Below the pieces are notes generated by a model. The model saw only the letters and a list, made by a program, of their open reading frames with translations. It was not told the origin of the DNA and searched no databases. A program made the position numbers and the translations under genes. Below, one piece after another: positions 26,957-34,546 of a stretch of DNA of 42,359 nt. This DNA comes from Actinomycetes bacterium (lineage in GTDB: Bacteria > Actinomycetota > Actinomycetes > JACCUZ01), in NCBI GenBank assembly GCA_035489715.1, contig DATHAP010000061.1, positions 1 to 42,359 of the forward strand, read 5' to 3'. Within the stretch, counting starts at the first letter, position 1. Each line of letters starts with the position of its first letter.

Positions 26957-28186
26957 TCACCCGCAGCCGCAGACCACCCCGGCCCCCGGCGGCACCGCCG
27001 GCGCCCGCGCCGACCGCACGAGGGCCGGCCGGCCCGGGGCCCACGCGCGCACCACGCCGTCCGACCCCCGCTCCTCGCGAACGACGAGGTACGCCGTCCC
27101 GTCCAGGTCGTCGACCAGCCCGGCGGCCGGGTCCACACCAGCGCTGCCCCGCACCAGCAGGGTCGCGGCGCCCCCGGCCACCACCCGGGCCAGCGCCGGG
27201 CGGGTGCCCGCTCCGTCGACCACCAGCAGGTTGGACACCGAGCCGCCGGCCAGCGCGATGCCGGTGAAGGCCCGGCCGGGCGGCGCGGCCACCTCGCGGC
27301 CCAGCACGTCGTCACGGGTCACCGTCACGACCAGCACCTCCTGCCCCGGGCAGCCGTCCCTCGAGCAGCCGGCCGAAGGTGCGAGGACCGAGTCCGGCCC
27401 GAGGGCCAGCACGCGGGGCACCGTGGCGATCGGGCGGACCTCCGGCTGGGTGCCCAGCTCCACCGGGCGGGACGGAGCGGCGAGCACGAGGTCGACCGGG
27501 TCGGTCGCCGTGGCCGCGTCGCCCGTGGACGTCCCCGGCGCGGCCATCAGCAGCGAGCGGGCCGCGCCAGGAACCGACAGCAGGCCCACCGCGCGCCAGC
27601 CGGGTCCGGACGGCTGGCCGGGGAACGGCGCCGGGTCGCGCACCGCGCCCGTGGCGGCGTCCACCTCGACCACCCGCCCGTCGCCGCGCTCGACCAGGGC
27701 GCCGCCCAGCCGACCGGAGCCGGCCACGACGCGGCGGGCCCGGCCGAGCGGGGTCGGCGTGTCCTCCGGGTCGGACGGGTCGATGCTGAACAGCGTCCGT
27801 CCCGCCACCCCGACGAGCACCGACCCGCCGGTCGAGCTGAGCACCGGCACCAGCGACGCGCTGGCGGCCAGGCGGCCGGGCAGCTCCGGGCCCTCCGACC
27901 AGTCGTCGCCCGCCTCGACCAGGAGCCGGCCCTCCGAGCGGAGCACCAGCAGCCCGCCGGCCGACCGCAGGGGCTCGGGCTCACCCGGGCCGCCGGGGGC
28001 CGACAGCAGCCCGCTGCGCAGCGCGAGCAGCGCGACCAGACCGGCGGCGACGACGGCGGCCAGACGCCATACCCGGCCCCGGCGCGGGGGACGCTCCCCG
28101 GTCCCCTCGTCGTCACCGCCGGGCACCGTGCCCAGGACGTCGGGCCGGTCCTCGGGCCGGTGGCCGGGCCGGTCGCCGGTGCTCAC
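26957..28186 (-). CDS. Membrane-anchored protein of unknown function, coupled to mutM
   Basis: A 409-residue protein with a charged cytoplasmic N-terminus of about 40 residues, a transmembrane helix (about 41-57, [16 protein letters not shown]) and a large outside domain made of short beta-like segments with repeated GG/GRxLF/VLVVG motifs, reminiscent of a beta-propeller but without a repeat I can index. Cys residues cluster at [11 protein letters not shown] and at the C-terminal VVCGCG. No family is recognised. Its GTG overlaps the mutM TGA (GTGA), so it is translationally coupled to the DNA glycosylase, which is unusual for an envelope protein. Repair function should not be inferred from position alone. 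Confidence 0.7.
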   Translation of the reverse strand: MSTGDRPGHRPEDRPDVLGTVPGGDDEGTGERPPRRGRVWRLAAVVAAGLVALLALRSGLLSAPGGPGEPEPLRSAGGLLVLRSEGRLLVEAGDDWSEGPELPGRLAASASLVPVLSSTGGSVLVGVAGRTLFSIDPSDPEDTPTPLGRARRVVAGSGRLGGALVERGDGRVVEVDAATGAVRDPAPFPGQPSGPGWRAVGLLSVPGAARSLLMAAPGTSTGDAATATDPVDLVLAAPSRPVELGTQPEVRPIATVPRVLALGPDSVLAPSAGCSRDGCPGQEVLVVTVTRDDVLGREVAAPPGRAFTGIALAGGSVSNLLVVDGAGTRPALARVVAGGAATLLVRGSAGVDPAAGLVDDLDGTAYLVVREERGSDGVVRAWAPGRPALVRSARAPAVPPGAGVVCGCG

Positions 28187-29085
28187 CCGTGCGCGTCCGG
28201 CGGGCGGCGCTGGCAGCGCGGGCAGCGGAAGGAGGACCGGTTCATGAAGTGCTCCCGCACGACGAGCGCCCCGCAGCGCCGGCAGGGCAGCCCGGTCCGG
28301 CCGTAGACCGCCAGCTCACGGTCGAAGTACCCGCTCTCCCCGTTGACGTTCACATAGAGCGAGTCGAACGACGTACCGCCCTGGTCGAGCGCCTCGACCA
28401 TCACCTCGCGCGTCGCGGCGAGGACCTCGGCGCTGCGGGCACGGGTCATGGTCGACGTGGGCCGGGCCCAGTGCAGGCGGGCCCGCCACAGCGCCTCGTC
28501 GGCGTAGATGTTGCCGATGCCGCTGACCAGCGTCTGGTCGAGCAGGGCGCGCTTGAGGCCGGTCCGGCGGCGTCGCAGGGCCCCGGCGAATGCCGCGTCG
28601 TCGAACTCGGGGTCGAGCGGGTCGCGCGCGATGTGCGCCACCGGCAGCGGCAGCCCGGCCGGGTCGGTGTCGACGAGCGCCAGCCCGCCGAACGTCCGCT
28701 GGTCGACGAAGCGCAGCTCGGGCCCGCCGTCGGTGAACGACAGGCGCACCCGCAGGTGCACCTCGTCGGGTGAGCCGGGCGGCCGGACCAGGAGCTGCCC
28801 GCTCATGCCGAGGTGGGCCAGCACCGCCTCCCCCGCGTCGCTCCCGTCGATGCCACCGCTGCCGCCGCTGCCAGGGACCGCCTCGAGCGGCAGCCAGAGG
28901 TACTTGCCCCGTCGCTGCGCGCCGGCCAGCGTGCGGCCGGTGAGGCGGGCCGCGAAGTCCGCGGAGCCGGCGGCGTGGCGGCGGACGGCGCGCGGGTGGC
29001 CCACCGCGACGGCCGCGACGGTGCGCCCGGCCGCCCAGCGGTCCAGTCCGCGCCGGACCACCTCGACCTCGGGCAGCTCGGGCAG
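28183..29085 (-). CDS. mutM: Formamidopyrimidine-DNA glycosylase (Fpg/MutM), apparent CTG start
   Basis: Bifunctional DNA glycosylase/AP lyase removing 8-oxoguanine and formamidopyrimidines. The N-terminal proline is the nucleophile, so translation must begin immediately before PELPEVE; the only codon there is CTG at 29085-29083, preceded by GGGGG 8 nt upstream. Longer GTG starts at 29145 or 29130 would bury the catalytic proline, so the annotation uses CTG (300 residues). Other motifs: Glu3, Lys61 in QRRGKYLW, and a C-terminal zinc finger (CRRC ... CPRC). It starts 10 bases after the rnc stop and its stop overlaps the next GTG. Family identity is firm; the start codon is inferred. Confidence 0.93.
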   Translation of the reverse strand: MPELPEVEVVRRGLDRWAAGRTVAAVAVGHPRAVRRHAAGSADFAARLTGRTLAGAQRRGKYLWLPLEAVPGSGGSGGIDGSDAGEAVLAHLGMSGQLLVRPPGSPDEVHLRVRLSFTDGGPELRFVDQRTFGGLALVDTDPAGLPLPVAHIARDPLDPEFDDAAFAGALRRRRTGLKRALLDQTLVSGIGNIYADEALWRARLHWARPTSTMTRARSAEVLAATREVMVEALDQGGTSFDSLYVNVNGESGYFDRELAVYGRTGLPCRRCGALVVREHFMNRSSFRCPRCQRRPPDAHG

Positions 29086-29095
29086 CGCGAGCCCC

Positions 29096-29863
29096 CTACG
29101 CGCTGGTGCCGTCGGTGCCGCCGGTCCCACCAGTGTTGCCGGCACCGTCCTCGGGCAGCTCGGCCCGCAGTCGCCGCCAGGCGGTCGCCGCGGCCTCCTG
29201 CTCGGCCTCCTTCTTGCTGCGCCCCCGGCCCTGGCCGTAGTCCTCGCCGGCCACCCGCGCTACGGCCGTGAACAGCTTCTGGTGGTCCGGACCGGTCTCC
29301 GTGACGACGTACTCCGGGACGCCCATCGAGGCGCTCGCCGTGAGCTCCTGCAGGCTGGTCTTCCAGTCCAGGCCGGCGCCCAGCGTCGCGGCCTGCTCGA
29401 TCAGCGGGTCGAACAGCCGGTGCACCAGTGCCGCGGCCTCGGTCAGCCCGCGGCCGATGTACACCGCGCCGAGCACCGCCTCGAGGGTGTCGGCGAGGAT
29501 CGAGGTCTTGTCGCGGCCGCCGGTCGTCTCCTCGCCGCGGCCGAGCCGGACGTAGTCGCCGAGGCGCAGCTCACGGCCGACCTCGGCCAGCGCACGCATG
29601 TTGACCACGGCGGCGCGCAGCTTGGCCAGCTGCCCCTCGGGGAGCTCGGGGTGGCTGCGGAAGAGCGTGTCGGTGACGACGAGGCCGAGCACCGAGTCGC
29701 CGAGGAACTCCAGGCGCTCGTTGGTCGGCAGGTTGCCGTTCTCGTAGGCGTACGACCGGTGGGTCAGCGCCCGCTCGAGCAGGGTGGGCTCGACCGTGAC
29801 GTCGAGGGCCGCGGACAGGTCGGCGTGCCAGTCCGGACCGGCTGCCTCGACCTGCGCGCTCAC
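29096..29863 (-). CDS. rnc: Ribonuclease III
   Basis: RNase III cleaves double-stranded RNA in rRNA precursors and mRNAs. The 255-residue protein has the signature [13 protein letters not shown] (48-60) with catalytic acidic residues, [19 protein letters not shown] further on, and a C-terminal double-stranded RNA binding domain from about 165 ([20 protein letters not shown] ... [21 protein letters not shown]). The last ~20 residues are a Gly/Thr/Asp-rich tail ([14 protein letters not shown]). GTG at 29863. The typical order is rpmF-rnc-mutM, and that is kept here. Confidence 0.96.
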   Translation of the reverse strand: MSAQVEAAGPDWHADLSAALDVTVEPTLLERALTHRSYAYENGNLPTNERLEFLGDSVLGLVVTDTLFRSHPELPEGQLAKLRAAVVNMRALAEVGRELRLGDYVRLGRGEETTGGRDKTSILADTLEAVLGAVYIGRGLTEAAALVHRLFDPLIEQAATLGAGLDWKTSLQELTASASMGVPEYVVTETGPDHQKLFTAVARVAGEDYGQGRGRSKKEAEQEAAATAWRRLRAELPEDGAGNTGGTGGTDGTSA

Positions 29864-29885
29864 GCCTCGCCCCCCGCCCGGCTGC

Positions 29886-30059
29886 TCAGACGTCCAGGAC
29901 GTCGCGGTCGTTGTACGTGCCGCAGGTGGGGCAGGCGACGTGGGCGAGCTTGGGCTCGCGGCAGCGCTTGCACGGCGCGAGGGGAGCGGCGGTGGTCTTC
30001 CACTGCGCCCGTCGCGACCGGGTGTTGGCGCGCGACATCTTCCGCTTCGGGACGGCCAC
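29886..30059 (-). CDS. rpmF: 50S ribosomal protein L32
   Basis: A 57-residue protein read directly from the sequence: it opens [20 protein letters not shown], the standard bacterial L32 start, and contains a zinc-ribbon pair CKRC (about 31-34) and CPTC (about 44-47) before a DRDVLDV tail. The four cysteines mean the zinc-binding (C+) form of L32, so its zinc-independent paralogue, if any, lies elsewhere. GTG start at 30059, 22 bases upstream of rnc. It was too short for a simple ORF scan. yceD lies directly upstream in the same direction, the usual pairing, with a 9-bp tandem repeat between them. Confidence 0.95.
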   Translation of the reverse strand: MAVPKRKMSRANTRSRRAQWKTTAAPLAPCKRCREPKLAHVACPTCGTYNDRDVLDV

Positions 30060-30122
30060 GGGGGTCTCCTTGTCCGGGGTGGTGCCTGTCAGGTGGTCCG
30101 GGTCTGTGCGGTCGTGCAGGTG

Positions 30123-30149
30123 GTGCGGGTCGTGCGGGTCGTGCGGGTC
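30123..30149. repeat. Three tandem 9-bp repeats after yceD
   Basis: GTGCGGGTC three times in exact tandem (30123-30149), preceded by looser copies back to about 30097. The last unit overlaps the yceD stop codon (30148-30150). It fills much of the 88-base gap to rpmF. Confidence 0.85.
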
Positions 30150-30741
30150 AGCTGTCGTCCGTACGGCCCGGCAGCTGCCTCAGGGCGGCCCACCGGGGGT
30201 CGAGCGTCTCGTGCCGGTGCCCCGGGTCGTCCGCCAGGCGTGCCCCGCACTCGGAGCACAGTCCCGGGCAGTCGTCCCGGCACAGCGGCTGCAGCGGCAG
30301 CGCGAGCACCACCGCGTCCCGCAGCACCGGCTCGAGGTCGAGCAGGTCGCCGTCGAGCCGCGGCAGCGCGTCGGTCTCCTCCGCCTCCTCGCCGGCAGGT
30401 GCCGGGCGGCCGGCGTCGCGGCCCTGGTGGGTCCAGAGCTCCTGCACGTCGACCTCGAGGTGGCGGCTGACCGGGTCGAGGCAGCGCACGCACTCCCCCG
30501 TCACGGTCCCGCTGACCGTGCCGGAGACGAGGACGCCTTCGACCACGGACTCGAGCCTGAGGTCCAGCTCGAGCGCCGACCCCTCCGGGACGCCGAGGAC
30601 GTCGACCCCGAGGTGTGCGGGTGCCGGAACAGATCGGGAGACCCGTCGCATCGACCCGGGTCGCCGGCCGAGCTCGCGGGTGTCGAGCACGTAGGGCGAC
30701 CGTGGGTCGAGGTGGGCGCTTCTCCTGGTCTCTTCGGGCAT
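30148..30741 (-). CDS. yceD: YceD / DUF177 family protein
   Basis: A 197-residue DUF177 (YceD) protein, a family linked by position to rpmF and implicated in 23S rRNA accumulation in other bacteria. Conserved pieces are [20 protein letters not shown] near the start, [23 protein letters not shown] mid-protein, and the Cys-rich [18 protein letters not shown] near the end, which with CVRC can form a zinc site. ATG at 30741; the longer frame upstream would overlap the DivIVA-like gene. It is followed by rpmF, as in most bacteria. Confidence 0.92.
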   Translation of the reverse strand: MPEETRRSAHLDPRSPYVLDTRELGRRPGSMRRVSRSVPAPAHLGVDVLGVPEGSALELDLRLESVVEGVLVSGTVSGTVTGECVRCLDPVSRHLEVDVQELWTHQGRDAGRPAPAGEEAEETDALPRLDGDLLDLEPVLRDAVVLALPLQPLCRDDCPGLCSECGARLADDPGHRHETLDPRWAALRQLPGRTDDS

Positions 30742-30853
30742 GCTCACGTCACGGGATCGGGGCGTCTCAGGCCCCGGGCGGGACCGGCACAGGCTACCCG
30801 ACGGCTCCGGCCGGTCCCAAAACGTCGCAGGTCGGCACCCCGACGAGCACAGG

Positions 30854-31369
30854 TCAGCGCAGGTCCGGGTCCTCGCCGAGGGGGTGGCCCTGCTCGGCCG
30901 GCGCGTCCGACCAGGTGTCGGCGGGAGCCCGCCCGCTGACCTTCTCCCGGCCACGGCGCACCGCACCGATGGTCTTCTCGAGGACGACCTCGAAGTTGGC
31001 CAGCTTGGTGTCGACGTAGTCGTCGACCTCGCGGCGCAGGGTCTCGGCCTCCTGCACCGCGTCGGAGCGGATCCGCTGGGCCTGGCGGCGGGCCTCGCTG
31101 ACCACCTCGGTCTCGGAGGTCAGCGCGAGCCGCTCCTCCTCGGCCCGGTTGATCAGCCGCTGCGCCTCCCGACGGCCCTCGTCGACGACGCTCTCCCGGT
31201 CGGCCAGCAGCATCTGCGCGTGCCGGAACTCCTCGGGGAGCAGCGCCCGGATCTCCTCGATCAGGCCCAGCACCTCACCCCGGTTGACCACGCAGGACGC
31301 CGACATCGGCATCGAGCGGGCCTGCTCCACGATCGCGGTGAGCTCGGCGAGCTTCTCGTGCACGTCCAC
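30854..31369 (-). CDS. DivIVA-like coiled-coil protein
   Basis: A 171-residue, mostly helical protein with long heptad stretches (about 25-150: IEEIRALLPEEFRHAQMLLADRE, EGRREAQRLINRAEEERLAL, SEARRQAQRIRSDAVQEAETLRREVDDYVDTKLANFEVVLEKT). This matches the actinobacterial cell-division-initiation/ATPase-like proteins that sit between coaD and yceD and are related to DivIVA/SepIVA. No N-terminal DivIVA membrane-binding motif is obvious. GTG at 31369 is chosen as the start closest to the first heptads. Role in division or polar growth is inferred by family. Confidence 0.8.
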   Translation of the reverse strand: MDVHEKLAELTAIVEQARSMPMSASCVVNRGEVLGLIEEIRALLPEEFRHAQMLLADRESVVDEGRREAQRLINRAEEERLALTSETEVVSEARRQAQRIRSDAVQEAETLRREVDDYVDTKLANFEVVLEKTIGAVRRGREKVSGRAPADTWSDAPAEQGHPLGEDPDLR

Positions 31370-31448
31370 AGGCGCAGTCTCCCAGCAGGTCCGGGTCGAG
31401 GTGGGACGGGTCGGCCCAGCGGGCCGGCGGGTGGTCACCAGCGTCGGG

Positions 31449-31931
31449 TCACCGGGACAGCCGCTCCCGGAGCCGGCGCAGCACCGGCTCGGGGACCAGT
31501 CCGCTGACGTCCCCTCCCCAGGTCGCCACCTCCTTCACCAGGCTGGAGGACAGGAAGGAGTACTCCGGGTTGGTCGCGACGAAGAGCGTCTCGAGGCCGG
31601 TGAGCCGGTTGTTCATCTGCGACATCTGCAGCTCGTAGTCGAAGTCGCTGACCGCGCGCAGGCCCTTGACGACGACCGGGATGTCCCGCTCGCGGCAGTA
31701 GTCGACGAGCAGTCCCTGGAACGAGTCGACGGTGACGTTGCCGAGCTCCTCGGTCACCTCACGGAGCATCGCGATCCGCTCGTCGACCTCGAAGAGGCCG
31801 CGCTTGGACACGTTGACCAGCACCCCGACCGTCACCTCGTCGTAGAGGCGGCTGGCCCGCTCGATCACGTCGAGGTGGCCGTTCGTCACCGGGTCGAAGG
31901 ACCCGGGGCAGACGCAGCGCCGCACGGTCAC
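31449..31931 (-). CDS. coaD: Phosphopantetheine adenylyltransferase CoaD
   Basis: CoaD transfers AMP from ATP to 4'-phosphopantetheine, the penultimate step of coenzyme A synthesis. The 160-residue protein has the nucleotidyltransferase motif CPGSFDPVTNGHLDVIERA near the N-terminus, the conserved KGLRAVSDFDYELQMSQMN segment and the C-terminal YSFLSSSLVKEVATWGGDV. GTG 31931 overlaps the rsmD TGA (GTGA). GTG 31925 is also possible. The rsmD-coaD pairing is near universal. Confidence 0.96.
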   Translation of the reverse strand: MTVRRCVCPGSFDPVTNGHLDVIERASRLYDEVTVGVLVNVSKRGLFEVDERIAMLREVTEELGNVTVDSFQGLLVDYCRERDIPVVVKGLRAVSDFDYELQMSQMNNRLTGLETLFVATNPEYSFLSSSLVKEVATWGGDVSGLVPEPVLRRLRERLSR

Positions 31932-32521
31932 TCCCCAGGGCTGTCCGACAGGGCGGCGCGACCGTACCAAAGCGTCGCCTCGCCGTACCTGCGGGAACGC
32001 AGCCCGTCGAAGCCCTCCGGCCAGGCCCAGGTGCCGCCCCTCGTCGCCCGCTCGACCACCACCAGCCCACCCGGCGCGACCCAGCCGTGCGCCAACGCGT
32101 CGCGCAGCACGCGCTGCAGGTCCGCGTCGGCCACCTCGTAGGGCGGGTCCAGGAACATGACGTCGTACGTCGCCGCGCCGGACGGTCCGGGGCCTCCGCC
32201 GACGACGCGCTCGACCCGGCCGGACCGGACCTCGGCACCGGGCAGCCCCACGGTCTCCACGTTGGCCCGCAGGACCCGGACCGCCACCGGGTCGGACTCG
32301 ACCAGGAGCACGGCGGCAGCCCCACGGCTGAGCGCCTCGAGCCCGACCGCGCCGGTGCCGGCGTAGAGGTCGGCGACCCGGCGGCCGGCGAACGACCCGA
32401 GCTGTGCCTCAAGCGCGGAGAACAGCGCCTCGCGGGCCCGGTCGGCAGTCGGCCGGGTGTCCCGGCCGGGTGGCGCGGCGAGCCGGCGCCCCCGTGCTGC
32501 CCCGGAGATGATCCTCGGCAC
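31928..32521 (-). CDS. rsmD: 16S rRNA (guanine-N2-)-methyltransferase RsmD
   Basis: RsmD methylates G966 of 16S rRNA. The 197-residue Rossmann-fold enzyme starts MPRIISGAARGRRLAAPPG, has the conserved DTRPTADRAREALFSAL, the SAM-binding DLYAGTGAVGLEALSRG and the catalytic MFLDPPY. GTG 32521 is chosen because GGAGG lies 7 nt upstream and the family starts here; a GTG at 32548 gives a longer form. Two accessory genes separate it from recG, whereas the two are often adjacent in actinobacteria. Confidence 0.94.
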   Translation of the reverse strand: MPRIISGAARGRRLAAPPGRDTRPTADRAREALFSALEAQLGSFAGRRVADLYAGTGAVGLEALSRGAAAVLLVESDPVAVRVLRANVETVGLPGAEVRSGRVERVVGGGPGPSGAATYDVMFLDPPYEVADADLQRVLRDALAHGWVAPGGLVVVERATRGGTWAWPEGFDGLRSRRYGEATLWYGRAALSDSPGE

Positions 32522-32575
32522 TGCGACCTCCAGCTCGGGCCGGACCACCGCGGTTCGGCCCGAGCCGGGGCGGCG

Positions 32576-33016
32576 TCAGCGGGAGATGGTGATCTCCCGG
32601 CTGTCCGAGATCGTGCCGCAGAAGCTGAAGCCGCAGGTGAACGCCTCCGCCGTCGCGACCGCGGTGCCCTTCTTGAACACGCGGTCACCGGCCGTCACGG
32701 TGACGGTCGTCGACTGCGGACCGCCGGTGCACGGTGCGGTGCGCGAGCCGTAGGCGTACGTCGTGCCGCTGCCCGACCGCTGCACGACCTCCACCGAGAT
32801 CTCGATCTCCTGGTCACCGGCGGCGCACTGGTAGGTGACCGGGACCGACACGCCGGCGCCTCGCGCCAGCAGGTCGGCGGAGGACTGCAGCTGGATGCCG
32901 GCCCCCTGCGGCGGCGAGTCCTCGGCGACGGCGGCCCCCACCGGCACGAGTGCGGCCATCGCACCACCCACCAGGAGAGCCAGCGCGGCGGGATGCCGGG
33001 TACGGATGCGGTTCAT
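32576..33016 (-). CDS. Small secreted protein with four cysteines, function unknown
   Basis: A 146-residue protein with a clear Sec signal peptide (Arg-containing n-region, ALALLVGGAMAALVPVGAAV, likely cut at AVA-ED, 31/32). The mature part of about 115 residues has Cys64, Cys96, Cys128 and Cys133, consistent with two disulfides, and beta-rich segments such as VSVPVTYQCAAGDQEIEISVEV, like an immunoglobulin-like sandwich. No family is recognised. ATG at 33016 has GAGGGGG upstream. It is 11 bases downstream of the O-antigen-ligase-like gene, so they probably share a transcript. Confidence 0.7.
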   Translation of the reverse strand: MNRIRTRHPAALALLVGGAMAALVPVGAAVAEDSPPQGAGIQLQSSADLLARGAGVSVPVTYQCAAGDQEIEISVEVVQRSGSGTTYAYGSRTAPCTGGPQSTTVTVTAGDRVFKKGTAVATAEAFTCGFSFCGTISDSREITISR

Positions 33017-33027
33017 GGAGTTCCCCC

Positions 33028-34452
33028 TCACGGGTCGGTCGCCGGCCGCCAGGTCACCGCGACCAGGGCCACGGCGGTGAGCGGCACGACAGGGACGTGC
33101 CAGACGAAGTCGAGACCGCCGTGGACGGCGGCCGCGACGAGCGCTGCCAGCACGCCGGCCGGCAGCAGGTCGGGCGAAGGCTCGCGCGACCCGACTGCGG
33201 CGGCACGCACCAGCAGCGCGACCAGGAGCAGCAGGAGCAGCAGGGCGAGGACGCCCAGCTCGAGAAGGATCTGGACGTACTCGTCGTGCACGAAGCGGAT
33301 GACGCTGAACGGCACCCCGGCCGGGCCGAGATCGAGCCACCCGGCGCCCGGGCCGGTGCCCCACCAGGGCTGGTCGGCGACGGTGCGCAGGGCGGCGACG
33401 TGGGCACCCCAGCGGACCGAGCCACCCGCGGCGAGGCGCTGGCCCAGCACCGTGGAGCCCTGCACCGCGACGGCCGCCGTCACCGCCGCACCGGCCACGG
33501 CGGCGACCAGGGCCAGGGCCATGGGGGCACGCCGCGGGGCCAGCCAGGCGGCGAGCGCCATCCCGGCCGGCAGGCCGAGCAGCGCCGGCCAGCGCCCGGC
33601 CGGGGCGTCCAGGGGGACCGAGCCGAGCAGACCGGCCACGCCGACCAGCGCCCCGAGGGCCGGCGCGAGCGCGCCCTGGAGCAGGGACCGCCACCCGGCG
33701 CAGGCCGCGAGCACCACCGCTCCGACCGCCAGGGACACGGCGCCGGCGCGGCTGAGGGTCGCGACGTGCCCGACGAGCAGGAGGGCGCACAGCGCTGCCG
33801 GCCAGCGGTCGGCCGGCCGGGACAGGCGCAGGGCCAGCGCCGGCAGGCACAGGAGAGTGAGCAGCGCCGCCGCCGCGTTCGGGTAGGTGAGCCAGCTGCC
33901 CGCCCGCCACATGCCGTCCTGGGTGACGGCCAGCCGGTCGAGGTGGAGGACGACGCCGGCCCAGCCGGCCGCCGCCGTGACCGCCCCCAGACCGAGCAGG
34001 CCGCGGACCGTCACCCGGCGCGCGTCGGCCGGCAGGCGACGGCCGACGACGAGCAGCAGCACGACGGCGGCCATCAGGGCAGCGGCCGCGACGCCCGACG
34101 TGCGGTCGGCCGACAGGCCGCCGCGCAGGAGTGCCCAGCCACAGAGGAGCCCGGCCACGACCGCGGCCCGGCCGGTCCAGCGCGCCGAGGGCGAGGGGGC
34201 GGGCCGGTCGCGGACGACCAGCAGGGCGGCGACCGGCAGGGCCACGAGCAGCGGGAGCCGGCCCGCCGGGTGGTAGCCACCCTGCGCGAGCGCGGCCGCG
34301 GCCAGACCGGCGACGACCAGCTGGGCCGCCAGGATCCCGCGACCCTTGCGGTCGGGCCGGTGGCCGCGCGCGACCGGTCCCCCCGGCTCCTCGGTCCCCC
34401 GCCCGCGAACTGCAGGGCGGGGTGCCGCCGGCTGCTGCACCCGTGCCGTCAT
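33028..34452 (-). CDS. O-antigen ligase (Wzy_C/WaaL) family membrane protein
   Basis: A 474-residue polytopic protein with about 10-12 hydrophobic segments, a cytoplasmic Pro/Arg-rich N-terminus and a large outside loop containing GAHVAALRTVADQPWWGTGPGAGWLDLG then VIRFVHDEYVQILLELGVLALLLLLLL, matching the Wzy_C/O-antigen ligase pattern (loop followed by the HDEYVQ segment). Such proteins polymerise or ligate polysaccharide or teichoic-acid-like chains using undecaprenyl carriers. No glycosyltransferases are nearby, so the partner pathway is unknown. ATG at 34452 has GGGGG 7 nt upstream. It lies in the gap between rsmD and recG with the secreted Cys protein. Confidence 0.78.
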   Translation of the reverse strand: MTARVQQPAAPRPAVRGRGTEEPGGPVARGHRPDRKGRGILAAQLVVAGLAAAALAQGGYHPAGRLPLLVALPVAALLVVRDRPAPSPSARWTGRAAVVAGLLCGWALLRGGLSADRTSGVAAAALMAAVVLLLVVGRRLPADARRVTVRGLLGLGAVTAAAGWAGVVLHLDRLAVTQDGMWRAGSWLTYPNAAAALLTLLCLPALALRLSRPADRWPAALCALLLVGHVATLSRAGAVSLAVGAVVLAACAGWRSLLQGALAPALGALVGVAGLLGSVPLDAPAGRWPALLGLPAGMALAAWLAPRRAPMALALVAAVAGAAVTAAVAVQGSTVLGQRLAAGGSVRWGAHVAALRTVADQPWWGTGPGAGWLDLGPAGVPFSVIRFVHDEYVQILLELGVLALLLLLLLVALLVRAAAVGSREPSPDLLPAGVLAALVAAAVHGGLDFVWHVPVVPLTAVALVAVTWRPATDP

Positions 34453-34546
34453 GCGCGTCCCCCTGCATCCCCACCGCCCCCCGGCGGCGACCTGTGCCAA
34501 GGACTCCGGCCGGTCGTGCCGGGTTCGGTCGCGGGGCCAGGTCCTG

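Noticed and set aside
28183-29145. mutM starting at GTG 29145 (321-codon form)
   Set aside because: It would extend the protein N-terminally past the catalytic proline and overlap rnc by 50 bases.
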